From NCBI GenBank assembly GCA_902491345.1, contig CABUHI010000012.1, positions 1-56,727 on the forward strand: DNA of 56,727 bases, written 5' to 3'. The notes under the pieces are model-generated. The model was given only the letters and a program-made list of their open reading frames with translations. It made no database searches and had not been told where the DNA came from. Positions 7,822 to 17,656 of this stretch are shown here, in pieces. The stretch is from an uncultured Collinsella sp. (lineage in GTDB: Bacteria; Actinomycetota; Coriobacteriia; Coriobacteriales; Coriobacteriaceae). The translations under genes were made by a program, and so were the position numbers. How positions within the stretch are numbered: position 1 is the stretch's first letter; every line of letters begins with the position of its first letter.

Positions 7822-9975
7822 TTACTGAACTTTGCTGGCGAACTCGAGGTATTGCATGCGCTGCAGCTTGTCGATCGTCGAGGCGTATGGGCTGTCTTCA
7901 GATTCCAAGTCGTAGCGCAGCCCGTCGGCACCAAGGTAGCCGGCGACATTGATGGTGGGCACATCTGACCTTGTTGCAAGCAGAGCCTTTTGATAGTCGG
8001 TGAGCGGGGCGCCGATCTTATTAAGGGTAATGGCTGCAACCTCGTTTGCCCCGACGGTGTCGTAGACGTTGAGCTCGGTATTGCCGGCGATTTCATAGTT
8101 AGCCCAGACGAAATATGTCGACTGATAGATACGGAAAGCGTGGCTTGCCGTATCTTCCTGAGGGTACAGCTCGTCGTTGAGAGTCGTTGCGGCGCTCGGC
8201 TGATGGTCGCCAAAAAAGACAAGGACAACCGGTCTGCCGATATTGCGGAGCTCGTTGATAAAGTACTCGAGGTCCCGGTCGGATGCGTTGATGCAGGTAA
8301 GATAGGTGTTGAGCGCGCTATTGGCACCCTCGCTGGCTCCCTCGACCCAATAGTTTGTCAGCTCCTCGGCGGGAACGGTGCCATAGTCGTAGCCGCCGTG
8401 ATTTTGCATCGTGACGTCAAAGATGAACTGCGGGGCTTCGTCGGTTCTAAGCAGGTCGAGTATCTTGTCGTAGGTGGCGTAGTCGCATACGCCGGCATGG
8501 TAACAGGGCGCACCTTCGAAATCGCCGATTGAAAGAAAGTCTCCAAAGCCCAGCTGCTGATAGATTTTATCTCGATGGTAGTTGACGGGGTTTTGCGGGT
8601 GCATAGCGGTAGCGGTATACCCAAGCTCCTTAAGGTCCTTTGCCAGGCTGTTGACGCCATTCATCTGATATAGCTGATAGGGGATTTTGCCTAATCCGAC
8701 AAAGGCCGTTGTCGCTCCGGTCAAAAATTCGAATTCGGAGTTCGCCGTTCCGCCACCGGCGACCGAAGCGAGCATGGTGCCGCGAACAAGTGTGTCGGGA
8801 AGCGAGTTGTAGAATGCGGGGCCGGTGTACCCGGCCGCCTGGAGCTGCTCAAAGCACGAAAGGTCGCTAAAACTCTCATTCATGACGGCAACAATCGTCG
8901 GCTTGATTTCATTGAACTGGGCAACGGCCGCCGCGCGCTGCTCGCTCGAGCCATACGTGCTGTCGTAGGTGGCGGCGAGCTCCTGCTCGATGCTCTGCGC
9001 CTCATCGGGCGTATAGTCTTCGGGCTTCTCAATGGGCAACTCGTTGACCATTTCGGTGAACGAAGTGATAAAACCCTGAGACGCATACGTGGTGATGGGC
9101 TGCCAACGGTCAAATCCAAAATTCAGCGCCTGCTCCAAGTCGATGCTGGAAAAGCCCGAGAGCCCCACAACGGTCACTAGCAGAAAAGCGCAGAGGTTAG
9201 CGGCGATTGCGGGGAAGACATGGGTGGGCGTACGGAGCTTTCTCGGTCGGATAAGCGAAAGAAGCCCCAGGGAAATCTCCAGCAGGGCTAGAGAGGTTAC
9301 GATTCCGGCGGTAAAGGTAAACTCGTATCCCTCGCTCACTTCCATTGCGGTGCCAAGGGCCAAGATATCGCTTGGCAGGATGGCCTCGCCTTTAAACGTT
9401 ATGACGAAGTGCTCGGCAATGCCAAGGATGCAACAGGCGACGGGCACGAGGGCCATGACGCCTCCATGACGCTGTCCCAGCAAATAAAGGGAGAGCAGAG
9501 CCGTCGCGAGCAGCCCGACGGAAAACCCGAATGAGTTGGCGGGAATGCGATAGAACGTTTCGTTACAGGCAATTTCGAGTGAAACGAACGAGAGCGCTGA
9601 AACAGCGGCGATGACAAGGATGTCACGGCAAATACAGGCAACCGTTCCCGTCGCAAGATCGGTTTGGTCGATAAGTCCCGAAACCAAGGGCTCGACAAGA
9701 AGTATGACGGCGGTAGCACCGAGCGCCGAATAAGAAAGGACCCATAGGGAATTGTCCTCATTTACGAGCAATTGATTCGTAATCCATGCAGCTACCATGC
9801 CGAGCGGGATGAGGAGCGTCGCGCACCAAAAGACGCGGGCAATGGGCGGCTTTTCATTGTGTTTGATTGAAAAATATACGCGCACCACGACGATGGCCAC
9901 GATAAGGACGGCGATGAATATGGGCAGATTGGCCATGTCGCTCGAAGTGATTTCAAGGGGGATATCTTCGGTCAT
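7822..9975 (-). CDS. LTA-synthase-like sulfatase-fold phosphoglycerol transferase
   Basis: The 717-residue protein has a multi-spanning N-terminal half (roughly residues 15-320) and an extracellular sulfatase-fold domain from about residue 365. Motifs: IVAVMNESFSDL (metal-binding Glu of the ES motif), GGGTANSEFEFLTG with the Thr that acts as nucleophile in LtaS-type enzymes, and FFGDHQPS (Asp/His metal ligands). Such enzymes transfer glycerol-phosphate or related groups to lipoteichoic acid or other glycolipids. ATG 9975 has AGAGGA upstream; the frame to 10050 lacks one. It is divergent from uvrA, and the 190-bp gap holds the LexA-like box. Confidence 0.85.
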   Translation of the reverse strand: MTEDIPLEITSSDMANLPIFIAVLIVAIVVVRVYFSIKHNEKPPIARVFWCATLLIPLGMVAAWITNQLLVNEDNSLWVLSYSALGATAVILLVEPLVSGLIDQTDLATGTVACICRDILVIAAVSALSFVSLEIACNETFYRIPANSFGFSVGLLATALLSLYLLGQRHGGVMALVPVACCILGIAEHFVITFKGEAILPSDILALGTAMEVSEGYEFTFTAGIVTSLALLEISLGLLSLIRPRKLRTPTHVFPAIAANLCAFLLVTVVGLSGFSSIDLEQALNFGFDRWQPITTYASQGFITSFTEMVNELPIEKPEDYTPDEAQSIEQELAATYDSTYGSSEQRAAAVAQFNEIKPTIVAVMNESFSDLSCFEQLQAAGYTGPAFYNSLPDTLVRGTMLASVAGGGTANSEFEFLTGATTAFVGLGKIPYQLYQMNGVNSLAKDLKELGYTATAMHPQNPVNYHRDKIYQQLGFGDFLSIGDFEGAPCYHAGVCDYATYDKILDLLRTDEAPQFIFDVTMQNHGGYDYGTVPAEELTNYWVEGASEGANSALNTYLTCINASDRDLEYFINELRNIGRPVVLVFFGDHQPSAATTLNDELYPQEDTASHAFRIYQSTYFVWANYEIAGNTELNVYDTVGANEVAAITLNKIGAPLTDYQKALLATRSDVPTINVAGYLGADGLRYDLESEDSPYASTIDKLQRMQYLEFASKVQ

Positions 9976-10093
9976 GGACGTTCCTCTGTTACGGCAAATT
10001 AAGTTCAGTATTAGATTACTGTAACCTTTCCACGGCATTTCGAGAAACAAAGCGCCCGATACGCAAAGCTAAAGGTCTGCGAATCTTGTATTA

Positions 10094-10107
10094 CGAACAT
10101 CTGTGCG
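10094..10107. promoter_or_regulatory. LexA (SOS) box-like site upstream of uvrA
   Basis: CGAACATCTGTGCG matches the Gram-positive SOS consensus CGAAC-N4-GTTCG at all but one position of the two half-sites. It lies 62 bp before the uvrA start, where repression by LexA is well established in Bacillus and mycobacteria. LexA control here is inference. Confidence 0.6.
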
Positions 10108-10168
10108 CGTCGAGTGCGCTAAACTCATCGACAGTATGATTCGATGCAATAGGAGGCAAGGAGCTTCC

Positions 10169-13048
10169 ATGTCTGATTCTTCTATCGTTATTCGCGGCGC
10201 TCGTGAGCACAACCTCCGTGATATCGATGTTTCCATTCCGCGTGACCAACTCGTGGTCATTACCGGTCTTTCTGGCTCGGGCAAGAGTTCGCTGGCATTT
10301 GACACTATCTATGCCGAGGGCCAGCGTCGATACGTCGAGAGTCTTTCGAGCTATGCGCGCCAGTTCTTGGGCCAGATGGACAAACCCGACTTGGATTCAA
10401 TCGACGGCCTTTCGCCGGCGGTGTCGATCGACCAAAAGACGACGTCTAAAAACCCTCGCTCGACGGTTGGCACCGTAACCGAGATTTATGACTATCTGCG
10501 CCTGCTGTTCGCCCGTGTGGGCACCCCGCACTGTCCCGAATGCGGCCGCGTCATTGAGCGCCAGACGACCGACCAGGTTGCCGACAAGGTCTTGGCGGCG
10601 GGGGAGGGCCGCCGCGCGTTTGTGCTGGCACCGGTGGTGCGCGGGCGAAAAGGCGAGTACACCAAACTGTTTGAGGACCTTCGCGCCGAGGGCTTTAGCC
10701 GCGTGCGTGTCGACGGTGAAGTGCGCTCGCTCGACGATCCGATCGATCTGGATAAGAAATTCAAGCACGATATCGAGGTCGTGGTCGATCGCATCGTGAT
10801 CCGTGAGAATTCTCTGGGCCGTATCGCCGAGTCTGTTGAGCAGGCGACCGCGCTGGCTCACGGCAATGTAAACGTGTACATGCTGCCCGATCGTGATGCT
10901 CCCGAGGGGACCGAGGGCGAGCTTCTGGAGTATTCGTTGGCCTTGGCGTGCCCGGAGCATGGACACTCCATTGACGATCTTCAGCCGCGTGATTTTTCGT
11001 TTAACGCTCCCTATGGCGCATGTCCTGAGTGCGACGGCCTGGGCTTTAAGAAAACCGTTGATGCCGAGGCGCTGATTGAGGATCCCTCGAAGTCCATTGC
11101 CGATGGAGTCTTTGGTAGCCTGTTTGGCAATTCGAACTACTATCCGCAGATTTTTGCTGCGGTCTGCAAACACTTTAAGGTGAGCGCCGATACGCCGTGG
11201 GAGGACTTGCCCCCTCGCGTGCGTCGTGCATTCTTGGATGGCCTGGGCGATACGAAGATCTCGGTCGACTACCAAAAGCTCGACGGACGTCGCAGCCAGT
11301 GGGATACCAAGTTTTCGGGCGTTCGCAACATCCTGTACGAACGCTATACCGAGACGACGAACGAGAACACCAAGGCGCGCCTGGAGAAGTACATTCGCGA
11401 GGAGCCGTGCTCGAGCTGCCACGGCGCTCGTTTGCGCTCCGAGATGCTCGCCGTCACCGTGGGCGGCAAGTCCATTTACGAGGTTTGTTGCCTGTCGTGC
11501 CGTGAATCGCTCGAGTTTTTTGAGGGCCTGGAGCTCACCGAGCGCCAACAGTTTATCGGCGGCCGTATCGTCAAGGAAATCCTGGAGCGCTTGCGTTTTC
11601 TGGTCGATGTTGGACTCGACTATCTGACGCTCGATCGTGCCTCGGCGACGCTTTCCGGTGGCGAGGCGCAGCGTATTCGCCTGGCAACGCAGATCGGCGC
11701 GGGTCTCATGGGCGTGCTCTATATTCTGGACGAGCCCTCGATCGGTCTTCATCAGCGTGACAACGAGCGCTTGATCAAGACGCTCGAGCGCCTGCGCGAT
11801 ATCGGCAATACCGTTATCGTCGTCGAACACGACGAGGATACAATCCGTGCCGCCGATTACGTGATCGACATGGGGCCCGGCGCCGGCGTCAACGGCGGAC
11901 ACGTAGTCGCGGCGGGAACGCCTGCCGATATCATGGCGTGTCCTGAGTCGATGACGGGCGCTTATCTGACCGGCAAACGAATGATCCGGGTGCCTGATGA
12001 ACGGCGCAAGCCCGGTCGCGGCTGCCTTAAAATTACGGGCGCTCGAGCCAACAACCTCAAAAACGTTACTGCCAAAATCGAGTTTGGTACGCTTACGGTT
12101 GTTACCGGCGTGTCGGGATCGGGCAAGAGCTCCCTGGTTACCGATACCATTGCGCCTGCCCTTACGAATGCCATTCACCGTTCGACGCGCCCTGTGGGTC
12201 CATATAAGAAAATCGAGGGCATCGAGTGTATCGATAAGGTTATCGATATCGACCAGTCGCCGATTGGCCGCACGCCGCGTTCCAACCCTGCTACCTATAT
12301 CGGCCTGTGGGATGATCTTCGCGCGCTGTTTGCGAGTACGCCGGAGTCGAAGGCGCGCGGCTACTCGCCGGGTCGTTTCTCCTTTAATGTGAGTGGCGGG
12401 CGCTGTGAGGCGTGCAAGGGCGACGGACAGATCAAGATCGAGATGCACTTCCTTCCCGATATCTACGTTCCCTGCGAAGTTTGCGGCGGTAAACGCTACA
12501 ACCGCGAGACACTCGAGGTCACCTATCGTGGCAAGACCATCTCGGACGTGCTCGACATGAGCGTTACCGAGGCGCTGGCCTTCTTTGGGAATATCCCGCA
12601 GATTAAGCGCAAGCTCCAGACGCTGTACGATGTAGGCTTGGGCTACGTGAGCCTGGGCCAGCCCGCCACGACGCTTTCGGGCGGCGAGGCGCAGCGTGTG
12701 AAGCTCGCCAAGGAGCTTCATCGACGCCAGACGGGCAAGACGTTCTATATTTTGGACGAGCCGACGACCGGCCTTCATTTTGAGGACGTCCGCCAGCTGC
12801 TCGATGTACTGCAGCGCTTGGTCGATGCGGGCAACACGGTGCTGGTGATTGAGCACAACCTTGATGTCATCAAGGTTGCCGACCGCCTGATCGATATGGG
12901 TCCCGAGGGCGGTAACGGCGGCGGAACCGTCGTGGTTTCGGGTACACCGGAGCAGGTTGCGGACTGTCCGCAGAGTTATACGGGCAAGTTTTTGGCGCCG
13001 TTGCTCAGGCGTGACCGGGAGCGCCAGGCTCAACTTGATGCTCAATAA
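10169..13048 (+). CDS. uvrA: Excinuclease ABC subunit A
   Basis: UvrA is the damage-sensing ATPase of nucleotide excision repair. The 959-residue protein has two ABC ATPase modules: Walker A GLSGSGKSS near residue 32 and GVSGSGKSS near 640, each paired with a signature (LSGGEAQR, seen twice) and Walker B (ILDEP). Zinc-finger cysteine pairs are visible (CPECG near 120; CPECDGLG; CSSCHGAR; and CEACKGDG with CEVCGGKR). Length is normal (940-960). The start is ATG 10169, with AAGGAG 5 nt upstream; the frame to 10103 would run back to the LexA-like site. Together with uvrB and uvrC it completes the UvrABC system in this window. Confidence 0.97.
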   Translation: MSDSSIVIRGAREHNLRDIDVSIPRDQLVVITGLSGSGKSSLAFDTIYAEGQRRYVESLSSYARQFLGQMDKPDLDSIDGLSPAVSIDQKTTSKNPRSTVGTVTEIYDYLRLLFARVGTPHCPECGRVIERQTTDQVADKVLAAGEGRRAFVLAPVVRGRKGEYTKLFEDLRAEGFSRVRVDGEVRSLDDPIDLDKKFKHDIEVVVDRIVIRENSLGRIAESVEQATALAHGNVNVYMLPDRDAPEGTEGELLEYSLALACPEHGHSIDDLQPRDFSFNAPYGACPECDGLGFKKTVDAEALIEDPSKSIADGVFGSLFGNSNYYPQIFAAVCKHFKVSADTPWEDLPPRVRRAFLDGLGDTKISVDYQKLDGRRSQWDTKFSGVRNILYERYTETTNENTKARLEKYIREEPCSSCHGARLRSEMLAVTVGGKSIYEVCCLSCRESLEFFEGLELTERQQFIGGRIVKEILERLRFLVDVGLDYLTLDRASATLSGGEAQRIRLATQIGAGLMGVLYILDEPSIGLHQRDNERLIKTLERLRDIGNTVIVVEHDEDTIRAADYVIDMGPGAGVNGGHVVAAGTPADIMACPESMTGAYLTGKRMIRVPDERRKPGRGCLKITGARANNLKNVTAKIEFGTLTVVTGVSGSGKSSLVTDTIAPALTNAIHRSTRPVGPYKKIEGIECIDKVIDIDQSPIGRTPRSNPATYIGLWDDLRALFASTPESKARGYSPGRFSFNVSGGRCEACKGDGQIKIEMHFLPDIYVPCEVCGGKRYNRETLEVTYRGKTISDVLDMSVTEALAFFGNIPQIKRKLQTLYDVGLGYVSLGQPATTLSGGEAQRVKLAKELHRRQTGKTFYILDEPTTGLHFEDVRQLLDVLQRLVDAGNTVLVIEHNLDVIKVADRLIDMGPEGGNGGGTVVVSGTPEQVADCPQSYTGKFLAPLLRRDRERQAQLDAQ

Positions 13049-13068
13049 ATAGGCGATTCAGTTTATGG

Positions 13069-13103
13069 GCGCCATCGACTCCTTGTGATTCGATGGCGCT
13101 TGC
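13069..13103 (+). terminator. Hairpin after uvrA, weak terminator
   Basis: A perfect 10-bp inverted repeat (GCGCCATCGA 13069-13078 with 13090-13099) is followed only by TTGC, so termination would be weak. Confidence 0.5.
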
Positions 13104-13180
13104 TGTGCCGAAGTGACGTATGCAGCCGAATTGGACATATACTTAATCCTTGCGTCCGAATGCGAGGGAAAGGATATGTC

Positions 13181-13681
13181 ATGGCAAAGGCTGTAAAGAC
13201 GCCAAAAACCAATGCGATGCGCGAGCTGGAAAGCGCCGGCATTTCCTATGTTCTACATACGTACGAAGACGATGGCGATGAGTCGGTGGGCCTGGGGGTC
13301 GCGATTTCGGAGCAGCTTGGCGAGGAGCCCGGTCAAGGATTTAAGACTTTGGTCTGTGTGACACCGTCCAACGACTATGTCGTGTGCTGCATCCCTGTTG
13401 CCGACGAGCTCGATCTAAAGTCCGCCGCGCGTGCCGCGGGGGAGAAGTCCTTGGCCATGATGCATGTGAAGGATTTGCTTGCGGCGACTGGCTACGTTCG
13501 CGGCGGCTGCAGCCCGGTCGGTATGAAAAAACGCTACCGGACGCTCATTGATGAGACATGTGTCCTTTGGGATACCATTTTTATTTCGGGAGGCAAGCGT
13601 GGTTATCAGCTCGAGCTTGCACCCGATGATTTAATTGCATTTTGCGGGGCGACGGTTGCCGCGATTACGAGAGAGGACTGA
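13181..13681 (+). CDS. ybaK: Cys-tRNA(Pro)/Cys-tRNA(Cys) deacylase, YbaK/EbsC family
   Basis: The 166-residue protein has the YbaK fold markers: TNAMRELESAGI at the N-terminus, GLGVAISEQLGEEPGQGFKT with the catalytic Lys region, DELDLKSAARAAG, GYVRGGCSPVGMKKRY (the GxxSP motif) and a C-terminal beta strand. The family hydrolyses mischarged Cys-tRNA(Pro) in trans. Start ATG 13181 follows AAGGA by about 7 nt. The TGA ends 3 nt before the murJ start, so the two are probably one transcription unit. Confidence 0.9.
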   Translation: MAKAVKTPKTNAMRELESAGISYVLHTYEDDGDESVGLGVAISEQLGEEPGQGFKTLVCVTPSNDYVVCCIPVADELDLKSAARAAGEKSLAMMHVKDLLAATGYVRGGCSPVGMKKRYRTLIDETCVLWDTIFISGGKRGYQLELAPDDLIAFCGATVAAITRED

Positions 13682-13684
13682 GCG

Positions 13685-15367
13685 ATGCCGCAGGAAGAAT
13701 TGAAGCGCGGAGCTCATTTTGCAAAAGAATCTGCGCCTCAGACACCCTCATCCGAAGCTTCTTCGTCGCGAGATGACACTGACGACATGGGCTCGTCGGA
13801 CTACTCCACGGTTGGTCGTTCCGCCGGGCTTATGACCATCCTGACTATCGTGTCTCGCGTCACCGGTTTTATCCGCACGTGGGCAATGGCGGCCGCTATC
13901 GGCATGTCGCTACTCTCGTCCTCCTATCAGGTCGCCAACAACCTGCCCAATATGCTCTACGAACTCGTGATGGGCGGCATGCTCGTGACGGCGTTTTTGC
14001 CCGTGTACATGGGCGTGAGGCGTGAGCAGGGTCGCGAGGCCTCGAACGAGTACGTGGGCAACCTGCTCGGCATTCTGCTTTTGGTGCTGGGTGGCATTTC
14101 GTTGCTGGGGACCGTGTTCGCCCCGGGCTTTATCTGGACGCAATCGTTCCTTTCGGGTGACGGCGGCAGCATGGATACCGCTGCGTTCATGTTCCGTTTC
14201 TTTGCCATCCAGATTCTGTTTTATGGTTTGGGCTCGGTGTTCTCGGGCGTTCTCAACGCACACCGCGACTACTTCTGGTCGACGTTTGCTCCGGTCCTCA
14301 ACAATGTGATCGTCATTGCGAGCTTTATGGGTTTTGCGCCCGTGTCCGCACAGTTTGGCGAACGTGCCGGCATCATCTTGATTGCGGCCGGTACGACCCT
14401 CGGTGTCTTTGTTCAGATGGCATGTCAGATCCCCGCGCTTGGCAAGCACGGCGTGCATCCCCATATCCATATCGACTTTAAGGACCCCACACTGCGGCAG
14501 ACGATTGCGCTCGGTATCCCGACGCTGCTCGCCACGGTGTGCATGTTTGTCTCGACTTCTATCACCAACGCTGCCGCGCTGGTGGTCCAGCCCGAGACTG
14601 GTCCTTCCGTCATCGCCTATGCGCGCCTGTGGTACACGCTGCCCTACGCGCTGATTGCCGCCTCGCTTTCGACGGCGCTCTATACCGAGCTCTCTCACGA
14701 CGCACAGGAGAAGGATTACGACAGCGTTCGCACGGGCATTTCGCGTGGCGTCGCCCAGATGCTGTTCTTCCTGATTCCGTTCGCACTGTACCTGATTGTC
14801 TTCGCACGTCCGCTCAATTTGATCTACTGTGCTGGCAAGTTCGATGAATCCGGCGTGGCGCTGGTATCCGAGTACCTTGTCTACCTGGCGCTCTCGCTGC
14901 CGCTCTACGGCGTGGTCGTGTTGATGCAGAAGAGCTTCTCTGCCTTGCTCGACATGAAGCCCTATAGCCGCTATTGCCTGTATTCTGCCATCGGCCAGGC
15001 CGGCTCGGTTCTGCTGTTTGGCGTTGTGCTGGGCTTCGGTATGCCGGCAATCGCGCTTTCGTATGTCGTCGACTACGTGATCTTGGTCGGCTGTTCGCTG
15101 TGGTGGCTGCGTCGTCGCCTGCGTGGCCTTCAGGTCAAATCTATCCTGCATGGCGGTTTCTTTGGCCTTTTGCTCGGTAGCCTAGGTGCTGCCGCAGGCG
15201 CCGGCGTCATGTGGGCGCTTGAACACTTTGTCGGGGCACTTGGCGGCTCGATTCTGATTACTCTTGGCTACGTTTGCGTTGCGGGTGTCGTCTCGCTTGC
15301 TGTTACCTTTGGCCTTGCCGTCGTCCTTAAGATGCCCGAGGTCTCGGCGCTGCTTCGTCGCAAGTAG
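13685..15367 (+). CDS. murJ: Lipid II flippase MurJ/MviN
   Basis: The 560-residue protein has a charged, Ser-rich cytoplasmic N-terminal tail of about 45 residues and then about 14 membrane segments. The MurJ signature begins with STVGRSAGLMTILTIVSRVTG, then VANNLPNMLYELVMGG. The family flips lipid-linked peptidoglycan precursor across the membrane. Arg residues at the cavity positions (SRVTGFIRTW and GVRREQGRE) are retained. It follows ybaK by 3 nt, and its TAG is immediately followed by the uvrC GTG, implying translational coupling of all three genes. Confidence 0.92.
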   Translation: MPQEELKRGAHFAKESAPQTPSSEASSSRDDTDDMGSSDYSTVGRSAGLMTILTIVSRVTGFIRTWAMAAAIGMSLLSSSYQVANNLPNMLYELVMGGMLVTAFLPVYMGVRREQGREASNEYVGNLLGILLLVLGGISLLGTVFAPGFIWTQSFLSGDGGSMDTAAFMFRFFAIQILFYGLGSVFSGVLNAHRDYFWSTFAPVLNNVIVIASFMGFAPVSAQFGERAGIILIAAGTTLGVFVQMACQIPALGKHGVHPHIHIDFKDPTLRQTIALGIPTLLATVCMFVSTSITNAAALVVQPETGPSVIAYARLWYTLPYALIAASLSTALYTELSHDAQEKDYDSVRTGISRGVAQMLFFLIPFALYLIVFARPLNLIYCAGKFDESGVALVSEYLVYLALSLPLYGVVVLMQKSFSALLDMKPYSRYCLYSAIGQAGSVLLFGVVLGFGMPAIALSYVVDYVILVGCSLWWLRRRLRGLQVKSILHGGFFGLLLGSLGAAAGAGVMWALEHFVGALGGSILITLGYVCVAGVVSLAVTFGLAVVLKMPEVSALLRRK

Positions 15368-17314
15368 GTGCGTGTGGCCGGTCACGACAACATTCCAACG
15401 CTTGCCGAGCAGGTTTCGCGCGTTCCCACACAGCCCGGATGCTACCTTTGGAAGGATGCCAAGGGCGATGTCATCTACGTGGGCAAGGCGAAAAACCTGC
15501 GCGCCCGCATGCGTCAATACGTGACACTGCAGGATGAGCGTCAAAAGATCCCGTTGATGATGCAGCTGGTGGCGAGCTTTGACTATATCGTGGTGGAGAC
15601 CGAGCATGAGGCGTTGGTGCTCGAGCGCAATTTGATTGGTCAGTACCATCCGTACTTTAACGTCGACCTCAAGGATGACAAGAGCTATCCCTTTATCGCC
15701 ATTACAAAGGGCGACCTGTATCCCGCTATCAAATACACGCGTGAGCGTCATAAGCCGGGAACGCGCTATTTTGGACCCTATACCGATAGCCGTGCGGCAC
15801 GTGAGACGATAGATACGCTGCGCAAGGTTATCCCCATCTGCTCCGCATCCTGTGCGGAGTGGCGTCGTTGTCGCCGTATCGTCGAGTCCCACAAGGGCGA
15901 GGAAGACATCGTCAATATGATTTGCGCGCAAAACGGTCGTCCCTGCTTTGACTACCATGTCGGGCGCGGCCCGGGTGCGTGTGTCGGCGCGATTTCTCCT
16001 ACGGACTATGCCAAGAACGTCAAACGTGTCGAACGTTTTTTGTCGGGCCACCGCAAGGATGTCGTCGATGAACTGACCTCCGAGATGACGGATGCCGCCG
16101 AGGCGCTCGACTTTGAGCGCGCGGCACGCGTCAAACGTCGTTTGGAGGTCATCAGGGGCCTGGACGATCGTCAGCAAGTCGTTTTTCCCTCCAGTGTCGA
16201 TATCGATGTCATCGGTTTCTATCGCGAGGAGACCATCTCCGCCGCTTGCGTCTTCGTCGTTCGCGAGGGCCGAACAGTTCGCACCTGCGAGTTCATTCTC
16301 GACAAGGGTCTTGATGTTGACGAGGAAGAGCTCCAGTCGGGCTTTCTTAAGCGCTATTACGACGAGACGGCTGATATCCCAGCTGAGGTCAACCTTTCCG
16401 TCGAGCTTGAGGATGCGGAGGCGCTGGGGGAGTGGCTTGCGGGCAAGCGTGAGCGTTCCTGCCATCTCCATAGGCCGCAGCGTGGCGAAAAGCACCGTCT
16501 GCTCGATATGGCATCCAAAAATGCGCGCCATGCCCTCATGCGCTACATGATGCGAACGGGGTACGCTGACGACCGCACCAATCAAGCGCTCCTGGAGCTC
16601 GAAAGTGCGTTGGCGCTGCCATCGCCGCCGTTGCGTATCGAGTGCTTCGATATCTCTACACTGCATGGCACCTTTACGGTCGCCTCGATGGTGGTGTTTA
16701 CCAACGGACGCGCCGACAAGAGCCAGTACCGTCGTTTTAAAATTCAGGCCGAATTGGACGAGGCAAACGACTTCGTGTCGATGTCCGAGGTTTTGGGACG
16801 ACGCTATGCTCCCGAGCGCATGGCCGACGAGCGCTTTGGCTCGCGCCCCGATTTGCTCGTTGTCGATGGCGGTAAGCCGCAATTGACCGCTGCGATCAAG
16901 CAACTTGAGGCTCTTGGGCTCGATATACCAGTTTGTGGCTTGGCAAAGGCCGATGAGGAGGTTTTCGTGCCTTGGGACGAGACTCCAGTCGTGCTTCCGA
17001 CCGGGTCCGCGTCGCTCTATCTAATTAAACAGGTGCGCGATGAATCGCACCGTTTTGCCATCACGTTCCATCGCGAATTGCGCGATAAAGCCATGACGGT
17101 TTCGGTACTCGATGACGTTCCAGGCGTGGGACCCACCAGAAAACGTGCCCTTATGCGCCATTTTGGCTCGATGAAGCGTTTGCGCGCGGCGAGCGAGCAA
17201 GAGATCGCGGAAGTTCGCGGCATACCTGCCGATGTTGCCAAGGCGGTCCACGAGGCGCTCGTTGCATGGAATGCCGAGCGCGCCGAGGCGGCGGCTGGCC
17301 ATTCCGATAGCTAA
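15368..17314 (+). CDS. uvrC: Excinuclease ABC subunit C
   Basis: UvrC makes both incisions around a lesion. The 648-residue protein has an N-terminal GIY-YIG nuclease domain (PGCYLWKDAKGDVIYVGKAK, residues about 16-35), a Cys-rich segment (CSASCAEWRRC and RPCFDYHVGRGPGACVG) that in other UvrCs carries an Fe-S cluster, a UVR motif (DAAEALDFERAARVKRRLEVI, about 240-260), an RNase H-like domain (ECFDISTLHG and VVDGGKPQL) and a C-terminal helix-hairpin-helix (VPGVGPTRKRALMRHFGSM). The start is GTG 15368 next to the murJ stop; GTG 15374, preceded by AGGTG, is an alternative two codons in. No terminator is obvious downstream. Confidence 0.95.
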   Translation: MRVAGHDNIPTLAEQVSRVPTQPGCYLWKDAKGDVIYVGKAKNLRARMRQYVTLQDERQKIPLMMQLVASFDYIVVETEHEALVLERNLIGQYHPYFNVDLKDDKSYPFIAITKGDLYPAIKYTRERHKPGTRYFGPYTDSRAARETIDTLRKVIPICSASCAEWRRCRRIVESHKGEEDIVNMICAQNGRPCFDYHVGRGPGACVGAISPTDYAKNVKRVERFLSGHRKDVVDELTSEMTDAAEALDFERAARVKRRLEVIRGLDDRQQVVFPSSVDIDVIGFYREETISAACVFVVREGRTVRTCEFILDKGLDVDEEELQSGFLKRYYDETADIPAEVNLSVELEDAEALGEWLAGKRERSCHLHRPQRGEKHRLLDMASKNARHALMRYMMRTGYADDRTNQALLELESALALPSPPLRIECFDISTLHGTFTVASMVVFTNGRADKSQYRRFKIQAELDEANDFVSMSEVLGRRYAPERMADERFGSRPDLLVVDGGKPQLTAAIKQLEALGLDIPVCGLAKADEEVFVPWDETPVVLPTGSASLYLIKQVRDESHRFAITFHRELRDKAMTVSVLDDVPGVGPTRKRALMRHFGSMKRLRAASEQEIAEVRGIPADVAKAVHEALVAWNAERAEAAAGHSDS

Positions 17315-17406
17315 ACACGAGCCTAAACAACTGATATACATGATTGCGCGATTTTCAACCATTTATTTCGCCATGATTGCCTGCTGGTTTCGGGTTTTAT
17401 TAACGC

Positions 17407-17446
17407 TAAAACGTTTGACTAACCCAAGCGAAAACCCTGCTATCCT
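17407..17446 (+). promoter_or_regulatory. Promoter of the sialic-acid operon with palindrome over the -35
   Basis: TTGACT (17415-17420) and an extended -10 TGC-TATCCT (17438-17446) form a promoter with 20-bp spacing, longer than usual but helped by the TGn. The predicted start is near 17453. An AAACGTTT palindrome (17409-17416) overlaps the -35 and resembles the core of LacI-family operators. A regulator gene is not in the window. Confidence 0.5.
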
Positions 17447-17477
17447 GCGGGTTGACGAAGACTGATATCTCACCTTG

Positions 17478-17560
17478 CCGATACATACTGTCTGGCGAAT
17501 CGTTTGTCAACGAATTCGGTGAACGGTAGTAAATACCGTTCAAGCGTATGTATGTATCGG
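17478..17560 (+). ncRNA. Structured 5' leader RNA: three-way junction upstream of satA
   Basis: Three helices can be read directly. P1 is 11 perfect base pairs (17478-17488 with 17550-17560). P2 is 9 bp with one bulged A (17496-17504 with 17509-17518, loop TGTC). P3 is 9 perfect base pairs (17520-17528 with 17534-17542, loop GTAAA). Joining strands are 7, 1 and 7 nt. The fold would begin about 25 nt after the predicted transcription start and precede a hairpin that hides the satA ribosome site. That arrangement is typical of riboswitches. It does not match a riboswitch consensus that I know. The base pairing is seen; the regulatory role is inference. Confidence 0.6.
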
Positions 17561-17656
17561 TCGCCGAGCGCGGCACCTCAGTTGGGTTCGTCGGTAGGTA
17601 AGGTATATATCGTCCGCAAGTTGCGCGGGGGCAAGTCTAGGTGCTCCCGAGTAAGA

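Noticed and set aside
10397..13045. An 882-codon open frame opposite uvrA, and similar long frames opposite gap, tpiA-gpmI, oppA and nrdD
   Set aside because: All are mirror frames of well-supported genes, with no ribosome site or recognisable motif.
17478..17560. The satA leader as a purine or guanidine-II riboswitch
   Set aside because: The three-way shape is similar to the purine class, but the conserved junction bases and loop sequences are not there; the loops TGTC and GTAAA do not fit the ACGR loops of guanidine-II.
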